A stretch of DNA of 64,000 nucleotides, taken from the NCBI GenBank assembly GCA_014649355.1, contig BMSW01000001.1, positions 372,001-436,000 of the forward strand, given 5' to 3'. The position numbers and the translations under genes were made by a program. Under the pieces are notes generated by a model that was given only the letters and a program-made list of their open reading frames with translations, was not told the DNA's origin and did not search any database. Below are positions 17,155 to 25,951 of this stretch, one piece after another. The first letter of the stretch is position 1. Every line of letters starts with the position of its first letter. The DNA is from Streptomyces althioticus. GTDB lineage: Bacteria > Actinomycetota > Actinomycetes > Streptomycetales > Streptomycetaceae.

Positions 17155-17192
17155 GCGGTGCCGTTCGTCCACCCCCGGACGAACGGCACCGC
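17155..17192. terminator. Bidirectional terminator
   Basis: GCGGTGCCGTTCGTCC and GGACGAACGGCACCGC, a perfect 16-bp stem with a 6-nt loop, between the convergent toxin gene and the 72-aa gene. Confidence 0.88.
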
Positions 17193-17210
17193 GGCCTCTC
17201 GTCGAGCCGC

Positions 17211-17429
17211 CTACTTCGCCGCCTCCAGCGCCGCCAGGGCCTGTGCCCAGCGGACGTACTTCAGGTTCGCCAAGTCCGCGACGGTCTTCACGCCGAACGC
17301 CTCCTGAAGCAGTTCGCCGTCACGGTCGGAGACCCCCTTCAGTGCGGCGACGGGGGCGTCGAGGATTTCCGGCAGGCTCTTGTCCGCCCACGCCTTGTCC
17401 AGCACCTTGTCCAGGTCGATCGAGGCCAT
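17211..17429 (-). CDS. Small helical protein with a helix-hairpin-helix-like fold (72 aa)
   Basis: Begins MASIDLDKVLDKAWADKSLP and continues ILDAPVAALKGVSDRDGELL and FGVKTVADLANLKYVRWAQA. The pattern GVSDRDGELLQEAFGVKTVADLA looks like a DUF4332/helix-hairpin-helix unit. Close relatives occur in Streptomyces, but I know no function. GGAGA precedes the ATG. The 245 bp upstream to 17675 contains no gene I can support. Confidence 0.65.
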   Translation of the reverse strand: MASIDLDKVLDKAWADKSLPEILDAPVAALKGVSDRDGELLQEAFGVKTVADLANLKYVRWAQALAALEAAK

Positions 17430-17674
17430 GATTGTCGTCTCCAGGGGTGCGCGGCCCGGGCGGGACCCGGACCTGAGTCTCTACAAATGTGTAGAAGAAT
17501 AGGCGCGTCCCGTGGACCGGGGGCGGTCTTCCTCCCGACCGTGCCGGAAACGGCCGAATACCACCCCTGACCTGGCCGGACACCCCACGGCGGTGCGGTG
17601 GACCCGAGCACCCCGACGCACGATCGCCGGCACCCGGACGCGGTGCCGTACATGCGAGGAGAAACACCCGCACG

Positions 17675-18622
17675 ATGTCCGAGCTGTCCGAGCTGTCCGA
17701 GCTGCCTGAGCTGCCTGAGCTGCCTGAGCTGTCCGAGCAAGAAGCGCCGCGCCCGGCCCGTACGGCCCTGGCCGCACGGGCCCGCGCCGTCACGGAGGCG
17801 CACTGGTTCACCGCCGCCGTCGTCACGCTGATCCTCGCCAACGCCGCACTCCTGGGCGTCGAGACGTACTCCGGCCTGGCCGCCGACTGGCACCGCTGGT
17901 TACGGACGGCCGAGCACGTCTGCCTCGCCGCCTTCACCGCCGAGATCCTCCTGCGTCTGGCCGCCCACGCCGACCGCCCCCGCGACTTCCTCAAGGACCC
18001 CTGGAACCTCTTCGACCTGGCGGTCGTCCTCTGCGCCTTCCTGCCCGTCCTGCGCGAGAACGGCACGGTCCTGCGCCTGCTCCGCCTGGCCCGCGTCCTG
18101 CGCACCGCCCGCTTCCTGCCCCAACTGCGCGTCGTGCTGGTCGCGGTGGTCCGCAGCCTCCCCGGCACCCTCAGCTTCCTGCTCGTCGGCGCGCTGCTGC
18201 TGTACGTCTACGCCATGGTCGGCTGGGTCTTCTTCGGCCGCGCGGACCCCGAGCACTACGGCTCGCTCGGCCGCGCCGTGCTCACCCTGTTCCTGCTGAT
18301 GACCCTGGACGGCGTGGGCGACGCGGTCCACGCCGGCTTGGACATCTCCCGCTGGAGCCTCCTGTACTACGCGTCCTACGTCCTGCTCGCCTCGTTCGTC
18401 CTGGTCAACGTCCTCATCGGGGTGGTCCTCACGTCCCTGGACGAGGCTCGGGACCTGGACCGCGAAACCCCGCGGGCGGCACCCCCGCCCGCGGGTGACT
18501 CCCTGCGCCTCCGCGTCGAGGAGGCCCGTCGAGCCCTTGACGCCCTGGAGCGCGAACTGTCGCACGCGCCGTCCCCGCCGGCGGACTCCCCGCCGGCGCC
18601 GTCCACGCAACGGCAGGTGTAG
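17675..18622 (+). CDS. Voltage-gated-type ion channel (six-span, NaChBac-like)
   Basis: A 315-aa membrane protein. The N-terminus is a short repeat (SELSELSELPELPELPELSE) encoded by 9-bp tandem repeats. Six membrane segments follow; S4 (about 130-155) carries regularly spaced arginines (RLLRLARVLRTARFLP). The pore loop TLDGVGDAVH (about 210-219) is in the place of the Na-selective TLESW of NaChBac, so ion selectivity is uncertain. A cytoplasmic helix rich in Arg/Glu (about 275-295) follows, as in tetrameric channels. Codon 76 (Leu, bases 17900-17902) is TTA, read by the bldA tRNA. GAGGAGAA lies 13 bp before the ATG. Confidence 0.83.
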   Translation: MSELSELSELPELPELPELSEQEAPRPARTALAARARAVTEAHWFTAAVVTLILANAALLGVETYSGLAADWHRWLRTAEHVCLAAFTAEILLRLAAHADRPRDFLKDPWNLFDLAVVLCAFLPVLRENGTVLRLLRLARVLRTARFLPQLRVVLVAVVRSLPGTLSFLLVGALLLYVYAMVGWVFFGRADPEHYGSLGRAVLTLFLLMTLDGVGDAVHAGLDISRWSLLYYASYVLLASFVLVNVLIGVVLTSLDEARDLDRETPRAAPPPAGDSLRLRVEEARRALDALERELSHAPSPPADSPPAPSTQRQV

Positions 18623-18728
18623 AAGGGGCAGTCGACCGACGGTCACATCCTCTTCACATCACCATCATCGTATGAACACCTTAGGTATGCTCCGGATGCT
18701 CCATTCGCACCACTGAGGGGGGAACCTC

Positions 18729-19232
18729 ATGATCATCCGGCGCACCGTGACCGCTGCCGCCGCCACCGCCGCCGTGGCCGCGCTCGCCCTCACCGCGGCG
18801 ATACCGGCGCACGCGGCCGAGTACTCCTCGGCGCTCAAGATCAAGGGCGTGCAGTACGACGCCCCCGGGCGGGACTCCAACAAGTGCTCCGGCGGGAACA
18901 CGAAGAACGAGTACCTGACGATCAAGAACTACTCGAAGAAGTCGAAGGTGAACCTGAAGGGCTACAAGGTCAGGGACAAGGCCGGCAACACCTTCGTCTT
19001 CAAGTCGAACCACATCCTGGAGCCGGGCGACTACGTCCACCTGCGCGGGGGCCGGGGCACCGACTCGGACGGCAAGAACGTCGTGTACCGCCAGAACTGC
19101 AACTTCATCTGGAACAACGACAAGGACACGATCTACCTCTACAAGCCGGGCGGCAAGCCGGCCGACATCCACGCCTACACCAAGAAGGCGCACGACAAGG
19201 ACGGCAACGGCTACATCAAGTACCACGGCTGA
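18729..19232 (+). CDS. Secreted lamin-tail (LTD) domain protein
   Basis: A 167-aa protein with a Sec signal (MIIRRTVTAAAATAAVAALA, cleavage after AHA at about 29) and a single lamin-tail domain (about 32-167; NEYLTIKNYSKKSKVNLKGY, LEPGDYVHLRGGRG, NFIWNNDKDTIYLY). Two Cys (KCSGG and QNCNF) could form a disulphide. Bacterial LTD proteins are often exported or wall-associated; function unknown. GAGGGGGGA precedes the ATG. Confidence 0.85.
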   Translation: MIIRRTVTAAAATAAVAALALTAAIPAHAAEYSSALKIKGVQYDAPGRDSNKCSGGNTKNEYLTIKNYSKKSKVNLKGYKVRDKAGNTFVFKSNHILEPGDYVHLRGGRGTDSDGKNVVYRQNCNFIWNNDKDTIYLYKPGGKPADIHAYTKKAHDKDGNGYIKYHG

Positions 19233-19249
19233 GACCCCGCCGAGGCTCC

Positions 19250-19284
19250 CGGGGGGCCGGCCCGACCCGCGCGCCGGCCCCCCG
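19250..19284. terminator. Hairpin terminator
   Basis: CGGGGGGCCGGC and GCCGGCCCCCCG, a perfect 12-bp stem with an 11-nt loop, 18 bp after the LTD gene. Confidence 0.75.
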
Positions 19285-19302
19285 CGCCACCGTCCGGTCG
19301 GA

Positions 19303-19563
19303 TCAGCGGCTCGGCTTCATGACGTGCCCGAGGGCGACAAGACCCACGCCTATGACCGTGACGGTCGGGTAGTCGAACCCGCTGAACGCCGCCAGCAGCG
19401 CGCCGGTTCCCCACACCCTCGGCCGCCGCACACTGCGTTGCAGCCACCGGCCTGGCATACGGCCCAGCAGAAGGCCGTGGATTCCCAGCACCACGCATGC
19501 CAGCCACAGCGTGAACACTGCGACTCCTGCAGCCAGCACCGCGGTCGCGAACGCCGTCCCCAC
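19303..19563 (-). CDS. Small membrane protein (86 aa), unknown
   Basis: Begins MGTAFATAVLAAGVAVFTLW with two hydrophobic stretches (about 5-30 and 52-80) around a basic loop (GRMPGRWLQRSVRRPR). The GTG start has GGGGGTGAG just upstream. No family recognised. It is followed by the LTD gene on the opposite strand and preceded, 38 bp away, by the serine hydrolase on the same strand, so it may share that transcript. Confidence 0.5.
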   Translation of the reverse strand: MGTAFATAVLAAGVAVFTLWLACVVLGIHGLLLGRMPGRWLQRSVRRPRVWGTGALLAAFSGFDYPTVTVIGVGLVALGHVMKPSR

Positions 19564-19600
19564 GGCTCACCCCCTGTAGCCGCACTTCGGCGGCTGGAGG

Positions 19601-21118
19601 TCAGTCTGGCACGGCGACGCGCTCCCGGCCCGGGCCTCGGCCCCACCGCACCAGCGCCACCCCCCGCGCGAAGACCACCGCCCCCGCCGCCAGCGCCCCG
19701 CCCGCCGCGAACACCGCCAACGCCGGCCAGGCGTACGTCGTCTGTGCCAACGTCCCCGCCCGGAACATCAGCAGGCCCAGTAGCGAGCCGAGTTGGGCGA
19801 ACGCCAGGACAGGCAGTGTCAGCGGCAGCAGCCGCAGCACCGTCCACCACCACGCACGCCCCTCCCGGCGCCGCGCCCACACCCCCGCCCGCAGCACACC
19901 CCGCACACCGAGCCCCACCGCCGCCACCGTCAGCGCGGCCAGCACCCAGTCCGCCGTCATCGAGAACGGCTTCTCCACCTCCGGCTCCTCACCCCGCGCG
20001 AGGTCGACGAGCCCCGAGGTGATCTGCGCGGCGTCGTCCCCGGCGAGCATGCCCGTGTTGGTGACGACCGCGATGCCGACCCCGCTGTCCGGCAGCAGCG
20101 TGGCCGTGGCGTTGTGGGTGAGGAGCTGGCCGTTGTGCTGGATCACCTCGGTGCCGGAGTCGTCCCGGTGCCGCAGCCACCCGATCGCGTACTCGGTGTC
20201 CGCCGGCACCGACGGCGGGGTGTGCGTCAGCGCGACGGTACGGGCCGTGGCGACTCGGCGGCGCTCCGCGGAGACGCCCCCGCCGTTCTGGGCGATCAGC
20301 CACCGCGCGAGGTCGTCGGCGGTGGTGACGACACCGTGGCCGCCCGCCGTGAACCACCGCGGGTGCGAGCGCGCGACCACGGTGCCGTAGGCACGGACGT
20401 ACCCCCGCGCCCCGTCGGGCATCTCGCCCGTGGAGTCGACGGACACGGTGTCCGTCATCCCCAGCGGCCGGAACACCTCCGCGGACAGGTACTCGGCGAA
20501 CGGCCGGCCGCTCACCACCTCCACCAGCCGTGCGGCGACGAAGTAGTTGGGGTTGTGATAGCGGTACCGGCTGCCGGGATCGGCGGAGAGCGGCGCTCCC
20601 CTCATCGCGGCGACGGCCTCCTCCAGGGTGTGCGGCTGCGCCCGCGTGAGATCCGGGTACGCGAAGTCGTCCATCCCGGAGGTCTGCGTCAGGAGCTGCC
20701 GGACGGTGATCTCCCGGTGGCGCCCGTCGGCCATGACGAACTCCGGCAGGTACCGGACGACGGGCCGGTCCAGCTCCACCTCACCCGCCTCGACGAGCTG
20801 CATCACCGCCAGCGCGGTCATCGCCTTCGACAGCGAGGCGACGGGCAGCCGCGTCCGCTCGGTCATGTCCCGCCCGGACGCGGTGTGCCCGTACCCGGCC
20901 GTGTGCACGACCCGCTCGCCCTTCGTCACCGCGACCACCGCCCCGGGCAGCCCGGTCTGCTTCACGTAGTCCTCGACGAACCGGTCGACGGAGCGCGCGT
21001 CGAGCACGGCCCCGGACGACGACGGGGCGGCGGAGGCAGCCGGTACGACACCGACGGAGAGCGCACCCGCCAGGCCGATCGCGGCCGTGACGGTGCCGAG
21101 GACAGAGGTCAGCTTCAT
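19601..21118 (-). CDS. Serine hydrolase of the beta-lactamase/D-alanyl peptidase fold with membrane tail
   Basis: A 505-aa exported enzyme. Signal peptide 1-30 (MKLTSVLGTVTAAIGLAGAL). The beta-lactamase (class C/AmpH, Pfam Beta-lactamase) domain is about 40-370 with SLSK (SxxK nucleophile, in VASLSKAMTALAV), YHN (RYRYHNPNY) and HNG in the KTG place. The last 120 residues hold about four membrane segments. Expected to act on D-Ala peptides or esters at the cell surface. ATG at 21118 marks the signal peptide; an upstream in-frame start lacks it. Divergent from a broken two-component system that may once have controlled it. Confidence 0.87.
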   Translation of the reverse strand: MKLTSVLGTVTAAIGLAGALSVGVVPAASAAPSSSGAVLDARSVDRFVEDYVKQTGLPGAVVAVTKGERVVHTAGYGHTASGRDMTERTRLPVASLSKAMTALAVMQLVEAGEVELDRPVVRYLPEFVMADGRHREITVRQLLTQTSGMDDFAYPDLTRAQPHTLEEAVAAMRGAPLSADPGSRYRYHNPNYFVAARLVEVVSGRPFAEYLSAEVFRPLGMTDTVSVDSTGEMPDGARGYVRAYGTVVARSHPRWFTAGGHGVVTTADDLARWLIAQNGGGVSAERRRVATARTVALTHTPPSVPADTEYAIGWLRHRDDSGTEVIQHNGQLLTHNATATLLPDSGVGIAVVTNTGMLAGDDAAQITSGLVDLARGEEPEVEKPFSMTADWVLAALTVAAVGLGVRGVLRAGVWARRREGRAWWWTVLRLLPLTLPVLAFAQLGSLLGLLMFRAGTLAQTTYAWPALAVFAAGGALAAGAVVFARGVALVRWGRGPGRERVAVPD

Positions 21119-21228
21119 GCCGCCCAGTGCACCCCGCACCACCCCTCCGGCACACGGGCACGCACACGAGTTCCGGAGGTGGTGCACGCACTACTGTCCC
21201 GCGCCCGCGGCCTCGCTAGGTTCGACGG

Positions 21229-21927
21229 ATGCGACACCGGACCGCCTGGCAGGCGCTGGGCCAGAACCCGTTGAAGGTGCTCGGCTCCAGCTGGCCGTGG
21301 CGCTCACTCGCGTACCTCACGACGGGCGTCGCATGCGGCGCCGTGACCGTCTCGGCCCTCCTCGTCCTGCTCGTCGCGGGCGTCGTGTCGCTCGTGGTGC
21401 TCATCGGCGCCCCGATCCTCCTCACCGTCGCGCTGTCCGGCGTCCTCACCCGCTTCGGCCACGAGGTCCTGGCGGCCGTGGGGGACGCGGACACCTTGGC
21501 CACCGCCGTCCGTGAGCACGCCCCGGACATCGTGGTCACCGACGTCCGCATGCCGCCGGACAACACGGACGACGGCCTGCGCGCGGCGGTGGCCCTGCGC
21601 CGCGAACACCCGGGCCTGCCCGTCCCTGGTCCTCAGCCAGTACATCGAGCAGTCCTACGCCGCCCAGCTGCTCGACCTGGGCAGCGACAGGGGCGTCGGC
21701 TACCTGCTGAAGGACCGCGTCAGCGCGGTGAGCGAGTTCGTCGACGCGGTCACGCGGGTCGCGGCGGGCGCGACGGTCGTCGACCCGGAGGCCGTACGCC
21801 CCTCCTCAACCGCCGCCGAGACCCCCTGCAACGCCTCACCCCACGCGAACGCGAGGTCCTCGCCCTGATGGCGGAGGGCCGATCGAGCGCAAGTCCGCCG
21901 ACGGTGCCGGCCTACGCAGGCGCCTGA
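21229..21927 (+). pseudogene. Broken two-component system: sensor N-terminus fused to a frameshifted LuxR-type response regulator
   Basis: Frame 1 begins like the membrane sensor domain of Streptomyces histidine kinases (MRHRTAWQALGQNPLKVLGS, two hydrophobic runs) and then, near residue 72, passes straight into the middle of a NarL-type receiver (TRFGHEVLAAVGDADTL, DIVVTDVRMPP with the phospho-Asp). The kinase core and the regulator's first strand are missing. Receiver coding then jumps frame near 21630 (LVLSQYIEQSYAAQLLDLGS) and back near 21800 (PLQRLTPREREVLALMAEGRS, the HTH), which ends early. One deletion plus two frameshifts make a functional product very unlikely. Confidence 0.82.
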
Positions 21928-22625
21928 CCGCCGGCCGCGTCGAACAGCCAGCGCTCGATCTCGTCGACGCCGACATCCCGCCCGAGCCGCTCGCTCTCCT
22001 CGGCGGCCCAGCGGTCCAGAAGCGAGCAGTACCTGCCATAGGTGTGTGTCGGCCAACGGCCGTACCCGATCGAGTCCCACCCGCAGGTTCCCTTGAGCGT
22101 CGTGACTACGCGGGAGTCAAGGATCGCGCAGGGGTGACGGACCGAGCCCGCGCCGGCGAAGTACAGGAGCTTGGTCGAGAACGCGGGACCCAAGTAACGG
22201 ATGACGTTGCGCCCTTTCGGGTGCAGCACTTCATATGCCTGCGCCGCGTCGGTGGTTGCCGCCTCGCAAGCCCATCGCAGTGTCTTCACGACATGGTCGG
22301 TTCCGTCCGCGACGGCTCGTATACGCCTCCGATTGAGCCGAAGCTTCATGCCGCTGCCCCAGGCGAGGACACGCCACATGGACCGCAGGAGCTCTTCGTC
22401 GGACAGGCCAGGCAGGTCTGCTGCGTCCTCGAACAGGTCTCCGCGACTGAGAACGCCGCGACCAGCGACCGGCGCACCGGGGAGATCTGCGGCGGCAATC
22501 TCGGCATTCCACCACGCCGCTGCTATGGGCACGGCGTGATCATCGATCCGCTGTGCCCGCGGTACGTGGAGAGCCTCTTGGCAGGCGTGCGGCAACGGCA
22601 GGCGGGACAGGTCAGTGGGCGCCAT
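21912..22625 (-). CDS. OGG-fold (8-oxoguanine glycosylase-like) protein, tentative
   Basis: A 237-aa protein. The middle part (LHPKGRNVIRYLGPAFSTKL, LYFAGAG, HPCAILDSRVVTTLKG) resembles actinobacterial proteins described as 8-oxoguanine DNA glycosylase OGG-fold proteins, and a helical HhH-like region precedes it. A typical catalytic Lys/Asp pair cannot be confirmed by eye; the Lys in FSTKLLYF and the Asp in ILDSR are candidates. ATG at 22625 is chosen as the start of the compact protein. It overlaps the tail of the upstream broken regulator and is divergent from 22674, in a stretch that looks recently rearranged. Confidence 0.5.
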   Translation of the reverse strand: MAPTDLSRLPLPHACQEALHVPRAQRIDDHAVPIAAAWWNAEIAAADLPGAPVAGRGVLSRGDLFEDAADLPGLSDEELLRSMWRVLAWGSGMKLRLNRRRIRAVADGTDHVVKTLRWACEAATTDAAQAYEVLHPKGRNVIRYLGPAFSTKLLYFAGAGSVRHPCAILDSRVVTTLKGTCGWDSIGYGRWPTHTYGRYCSLLDRWAAEESERLGRDVGVDEIERWLFDAAGGQAPA

Positions 22626-22673
22626 GCCGTAATTCTGTCGCGCCGCACAGCTCCTCACGAGACGATCTCCCCT

Positions 22674-23351
22674 ATGACGCAAACGGCGTGGGTCGAGGAG
22701 TTGGCGTGGGCGCAGGGCCTCATCTCACCGGACCCCGCCGAGCGCGCTGTCGCTCTCGCACGTCACGCCCGGGCCCGCGGTGAGACCGAGGTCGCGTTCG
22801 AGCGGTTGCACGAAGGGCCGTTCCCCAGGCTGCTGTTCGGCATCAGGATGCGGGCCTACCAGGCGGCCGCCGCACGCTGCTTTCCCGGAGCTCTGTGGAG
22901 CCGCAGCGACTACGCACGCGGGGAGATCGGCACCTGGCCTCGGCTGCCGCTGGCCCTGCTCTTCCTGGAGTGGGAGGCGCGTTTTCCACAGGAGTGGACG
23001 GAGCACGCCAAGGACTGGGGGGCGAAGAGGGTTCTGATCCGTGATGTGGCGGCCACCCGGCACGACCAGGCTCTGCGGGCCAAACTGGTCGATCTGGTCG
23101 AGCTGGCGGTCCAACGGCCCTACCGGTGCAAGGACCGGGAGTACGTCCGCGTGGCCCGGGCGGTGGACGGAGACGACCTGCGTGACCGGCTCCGCAGAGC
23201 ACAGCGCTCTGAGAGCCCTGCGGCGCAGCTCCACGCGAGTTACGTGCTGCGGATCCTCGACCACCCCGAGACACCGAACACCCGGCATGTCTGGCGCACG
23301 TGGCTGGCGGACAGGCCGGCACTCGAACGACAAGGAACCTCCGGACCGTAG
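22674..23351 (+). CDS. Hypothetical protein (225 aa), unrecognised
   Basis: Starts MTQTAWVEELAWAQGLISPD and is largely helical, with a basic/aromatic core (RLLFGIRMRAYQAAAARCFP, LPLALLFLEWEARFPQEW). The C-terminal third (QLHASYVLRILDHPE, THVWRTWLAD-like) has HEAT-like spacing. No signal or membrane segment. It is divergent from the OGG-like gene and convergent with a HEAT-like gene; together they look like accessory genes. No firm function. Confidence 0.5.
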   Translation: MTQTAWVEELAWAQGLISPDPAERAVALARHARARGETEVAFERLHEGPFPRLLFGIRMRAYQAAAARCFPGALWSRSDYARGEIGTWPRLPLALLFLEWEARFPQEWTEHAKDWGAKRVLIRDVAATRHDQALRAKLVDLVELAVQRPYRCKDREYVRVARAVDGDDLRDRLRRAQRSESPAAQLHASYVLRILDHPETPNTRHVWRTWLADRPALERQGTSGP

Positions 23352-23397
23352 ACCGGTCCGACGGCGACTGCCGCTGTCGCGTCACCGATCGCCGGTT

Positions 23398-24093
23398 TCA
23401 GAACGGAGGGTCGTCGGAGTAGCCGTCTTCAGGACCCGGGACCCGTGGCTCGGGTAGGGGGCCGGGTTCCACACCCCAGGTCACGAGGCACCACCGGGCG
23501 AGGAATCGGTACCCCCGGTACTCGCTGGCACTCAGCGTGCTGCGTACCAGCGGCACGACCTCCGGTACATGGACGGCGAGTTCGGGCAGGGCGAGCGTCG
23601 TCGCAGCCGCGTGCACCGCGGCTTCCCGGACCGGAAGGTCGGCATCGGTGAGGTACGGCTGAGCCGCCTCGTAGATCAGCGGGAGGACCGCACGCACCGC
23701 GGCGACGTCATCAGGCCGTCCCGGGCCGTCTGCGTCGTAGGTCGCGTCGAAGGCGAGGTCGCCCAGCCATTGCAGGAGTGCCGCGCGCATGGGCCGGGGG
23801 CGCTCCTCATGAAGGTAGACGCCCGAGGTCATCGTCCGGGGGTGCCCGAGGATGGCGATGACGAAGCGAGCGGCCGGGGCGGTGACGCCATAGATGGTGT
23901 TCTGATGGGTCACGGCCTGCCAGAGGTTGTGTACCGCGGTCCGCTGGACCTCCTCGTCGTCATCCAGCAGCTCGGCCAGAATGTCGGGGGTCGCCGGGGT
24001 CGCGTGGGGGCAGCACCGTTCGAGGCCGCTCCAGTCTGTCTCCAGGAGGAGTGCCCAGGGGTCGATTGCCTCACTGCCGCCACTGATCGTCAC
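23398..24093 (-). CDS. HEAT-repeat-like protein (231 aa)
   Basis: Acidic helical protein starting MTISGGSEAIDPWALLLETD. Repeated helical pairs are visible (LAELLDDDEEVQRTAVHNLW, VRAVLPLIYEAAQPYL, VREAAVHAAATTLALPELA), as in HEAT/armadillo folds. Such small single-gene HEAT proteins in Streptomyces are sometimes immunity proteins of polymorphic toxins, but no toxin gene adjoins this one, so the role is open. The start codon is GTG. No ribosome site stands out. Confidence 0.55.
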   Translation of the reverse strand: MTISGGSEAIDPWALLLETDWSGLERCCPHATPATPDILAELLDDDEEVQRTAVHNLWQAVTHQNTIYGVTAPAARFVIAILGHPRTMTSGVYLHEERPRPMRAALLQWLGDLAFDATYDADGPGRPDDVAAVRAVLPLIYEAAQPYLTDADLPVREAAVHAAATTLALPELAVHVPEVVPLVRSTLSASEYRGYRFLARWCLVTWGVEPGPLPEPRVPGPEDGYSDDPPF

Positions 24094-24216
24094 CGCCCAA
24101 GTGTCGGGTGCGGGTCGAGCGGTACCGCGAGGGGGCTGCTTATCGGCGGGGCTTGCCCTGGTCGCCCGCCATGATGCGATGCCCCCGTGGGGCGTGTGGG
24201 CGTCCGGGCAACAAAG

Positions 24217-24243
24217 AACCCCCGGGTCACTGACCTGGGGGTT
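24217..24243 (-). terminator. Rho-independent-type terminator of the tRNA-Gly gene
   Basis: Read on the minus strand, AACCCCCAGGTCA and TGACCCGGGGGTT form a stem (one G-T type mismatch) followed by CTTTGTT, just 3' of the tRNA. Confidence 0.85.
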
Positions 24244-24248
24244 TAGTA

Positions 24249-24322
24249 TGGAGCGGGTGACGAGAATCGAACTCGCGCTCTCAGCTTGGGAAGCTGATGT
24301 TCTACCATTAAACTACACCCGC
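24249..24322 (-). tRNA. tRNA-Gly (anticodon CCC)
   Basis: Reading the minus strand: acceptor stem GCGGGTG pairs with CACCCGC; the D-arm has GTTTAATGGTAGAAC; the anticodon stem-loop is CAGC-TTCCCAA-GCTG, giving anticodon CCC; the T-arm has GTTCGATTC; the gene ends TCCA, so CCA is encoded. Length 74 nt. The terminator lies 5 bp downstream. It is not the attachment site of the nearby integrated element. Confidence 0.96.
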
Positions 24323-24590
24323 GCAAGATCCAGATCCGCTCCCTCGGGAGTGGTCCGGACGCTCGCTCACTGTACCTCATCGCAGGCCCCCGGTGTCCAA
24401 GACCCGGGGGTCTGACGGTGTTTCAGGGTGTGGAAGCGGCTGCGGCGGGCACACGGCGGGGCGTACCGTGAGGGCGTTGTGCGCGACCGGGGTGCCGCCT
24501 GGAGCGCCGTTCCTTTCATCCCGTAACGTGGCTTTTGTCGTCAGGGCAGCAAGCCAGACGCGGCTCTTGGGGAAGGGACTCTTGGACTTG

Positions 24591-24749
24591 ATGGAGCGCA
24601 CCGTCGTCCGCTGTGCCGATGGGCACGTGTTCACCGCCGCCTCGTTCCCGATGCAGCAGGCCGAGCGCCTCGGCCCCGGCCGGCTGCTGCGGTGTCCGCG
24701 CTGTGCGCGGCTTCGCAGCGTCGTGCCGGTGTCCTTGCAGAAGAGGTAG
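24591..24749 (+). CDS. Small zinc-ribbon-like protein (52 aa)
   Basis: Begins MERTVVRCADGHVFTAASFP; Cys8 and His12 (CADGH) with a later CPRC motif (LLRCPRCARLRSVVPV) suggest one zinc site. The size and sequence are typical of a conserved actinobacterial short protein of unknown function. A TTG just before the ATG could also start it. No strong ribosome site, but purine-rich GGGAAGGGA lies upstream. The 24094-24590 stretch otherwise holds only the tRNA and its terminator. Confidence 0.65.
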   Translation: MERTVVRCADGHVFTAASFPMQQAERLGPGRLLRCPRCARLRSVVPVSLQKR

Positions 24750-24845
24750 CCGGGCAGGGTCGGCAGGGAAACCCGCAGACAGAGGGCGCAGGCGCGCGGG
24801 GCGGCCGGTTTCGGTCGCCGCGCGCGCCTTGCGTATTCTCGGGGC

Positions 24846-25421
24846 GTGCTTCTCTCAGACAAGGACATCCGGGCCGAGATCGACGCCGGGCGGGTGCGGA
24901 TCGATCCCTACGACGCATCCATGGTGCAGCCGTCCAGCATCGACGTACGTCTCGACCGCTTCTTCCGGGTGTTCGAGAACCACCGCTACCCGCACATCGA
25001 CCCCTCGGTCGAGCAGGTGGACCTCACCCGGCTCGTGGAGCCGGAGGGGGACGAGCCGTTCATCCTGCACCCGGGCGAGTTCGTGCTGGCCAGCACGTAC
25101 GAGGTCATCACGCTGCCCGACGACCTCGCCTCCCGCCTGGAGGGCAAGAGCTCGCTGGGCCGGCTCGGCCTGGTGACGCACTCCACGGCCGGCTTCATCG
25201 ACCCCGGCTTCTCCGGGCACGTCACCCTGGAGCTGAGCAACCTCGCCACGCTCCCCATCAAGCTCTGGCCCGGTATGAAGATCGGACAGCTCTGCATGTT
25301 CCGGCTCACCTCGCCGGCCGAGCACCCGTACGGCAGTGAGCGGTACGGCTCCCGTTACCAGGGGCAGCGCGGGCCCACCGCCTCGCGGTCCTACCTCAAC
25401 TTCCACCGGACGCAGGTGTGA
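24846..25421 (+). CDS. dcd: dCTP deaminase
   Basis: A 191-aa enzyme that deaminates dCTP to dUTP for thymidylate synthesis; whether it is mono- or bifunctional (dUTP-forming or dUMP-forming) is not decided by the sequence seen. Family motifs: [58 protein letters not shown] (catalytic Glu/Ser region), and [13 protein letters not shown] at the end. GTG start; TATTCT lies 7 bp before it, suggesting a leaderless transcript. Overlaps the phosphoribosyltransferase start by 4 bp. Confidence 0.95.
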   Translation: MLLSDKDIRAEIDAGRVRIDPYDASMVQPSSIDVRLDRFFRVFENHRYPHIDPSVEQVDLTRLVEPEGDEPFILHPGEFVLASTYEVITLPDDLASRLEGKSSLGRLGLVTHSTAGFIDPGFSGHVTLELSNLATLPIKLWPGMKIGQLCMFRLTSPAEHPYGSERYGSRYQGQRGPTASRSYLNFHRTQV

Positions 25422-25927
25422 GCGGCATGCGCGAGAACCTCAGCTACGAGCAGTTCGGCGTCGCCGTCCGCGAGCTCGCCCAGACCATCGCCGACGACGG
25501 CTACCGGCCGGACGTGGTGCTCAGCATCGCCCGCGGCGGCGTCTTCGTCGCCGGCGGCCTCGCCTACGCGCTCGACTGCAAGAACATCCACCTGGTCAAC
25601 GTGGAGTTCTACACGGGCGTGGGCACGACCCTCGAGATGCCCGTCATGCTCGCGCCCGTCCCCAACGCGATCGACTTCACCGACAAGAAGGTGCTGATCG
25701 CCGACGACGTCGCCGACACCGGCAAGACTCTCAAGCTGGTCCGCGATTTCTGCCTCGACGCCGTCGCCGAGGTGCGCAGCGCCGTCATCTACGAGAAGGC
25801 GCAGTCGCTGGTGAAGTGCGAGTACGTGTGGAAGCGCACCGACGAGTGGATCAACTTCCCGTGGAGCGTCTTGCCTCCAGTACACACCTCGGGCGAGGTG
25901 CCGAAGACGAACACAGAAGCACTCTGA
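25418..25927 (+). CDS. Phosphoribosyltransferase with element-supplied C-terminus
   Basis: A 169-aa PRTase-fold protein coupled to dcd. Motifs: [20 protein letters not shown] and the PRPP loop [16 protein letters not shown]; substrate is likely a purine or related base, not determinable here. The last 19 residues after WINFPWS ([19 protein letters not shown]) are encoded beyond the probable attachment site at 25867-25870 and so come from the integrated element; a related ending (VQPPITPSGEAPAVNREAL) lies at 28387-28446 on the other side. GTG at 25418, or ATG at 25427, are both possible starts. Confidence 0.86.
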   Translation: MSGMRENLSYEQFGVAVRELAQTIADDGYRPDVVLSIARGGVFVAGGLAYALDCKNIHLVNVEFYTGVGTTLEMPVMLAPVPNAIDFTDKKVLIADDVADTGKTLKLVRDFCLDAVAEVRSAVIYEKAQSLVKCEYVWKRTDEWINFPWSVLPPVHTSGEVPKTNTEAL

Positions 25928-25951
25928 CGTGTGATGAAGCGCGCGCTTCTC

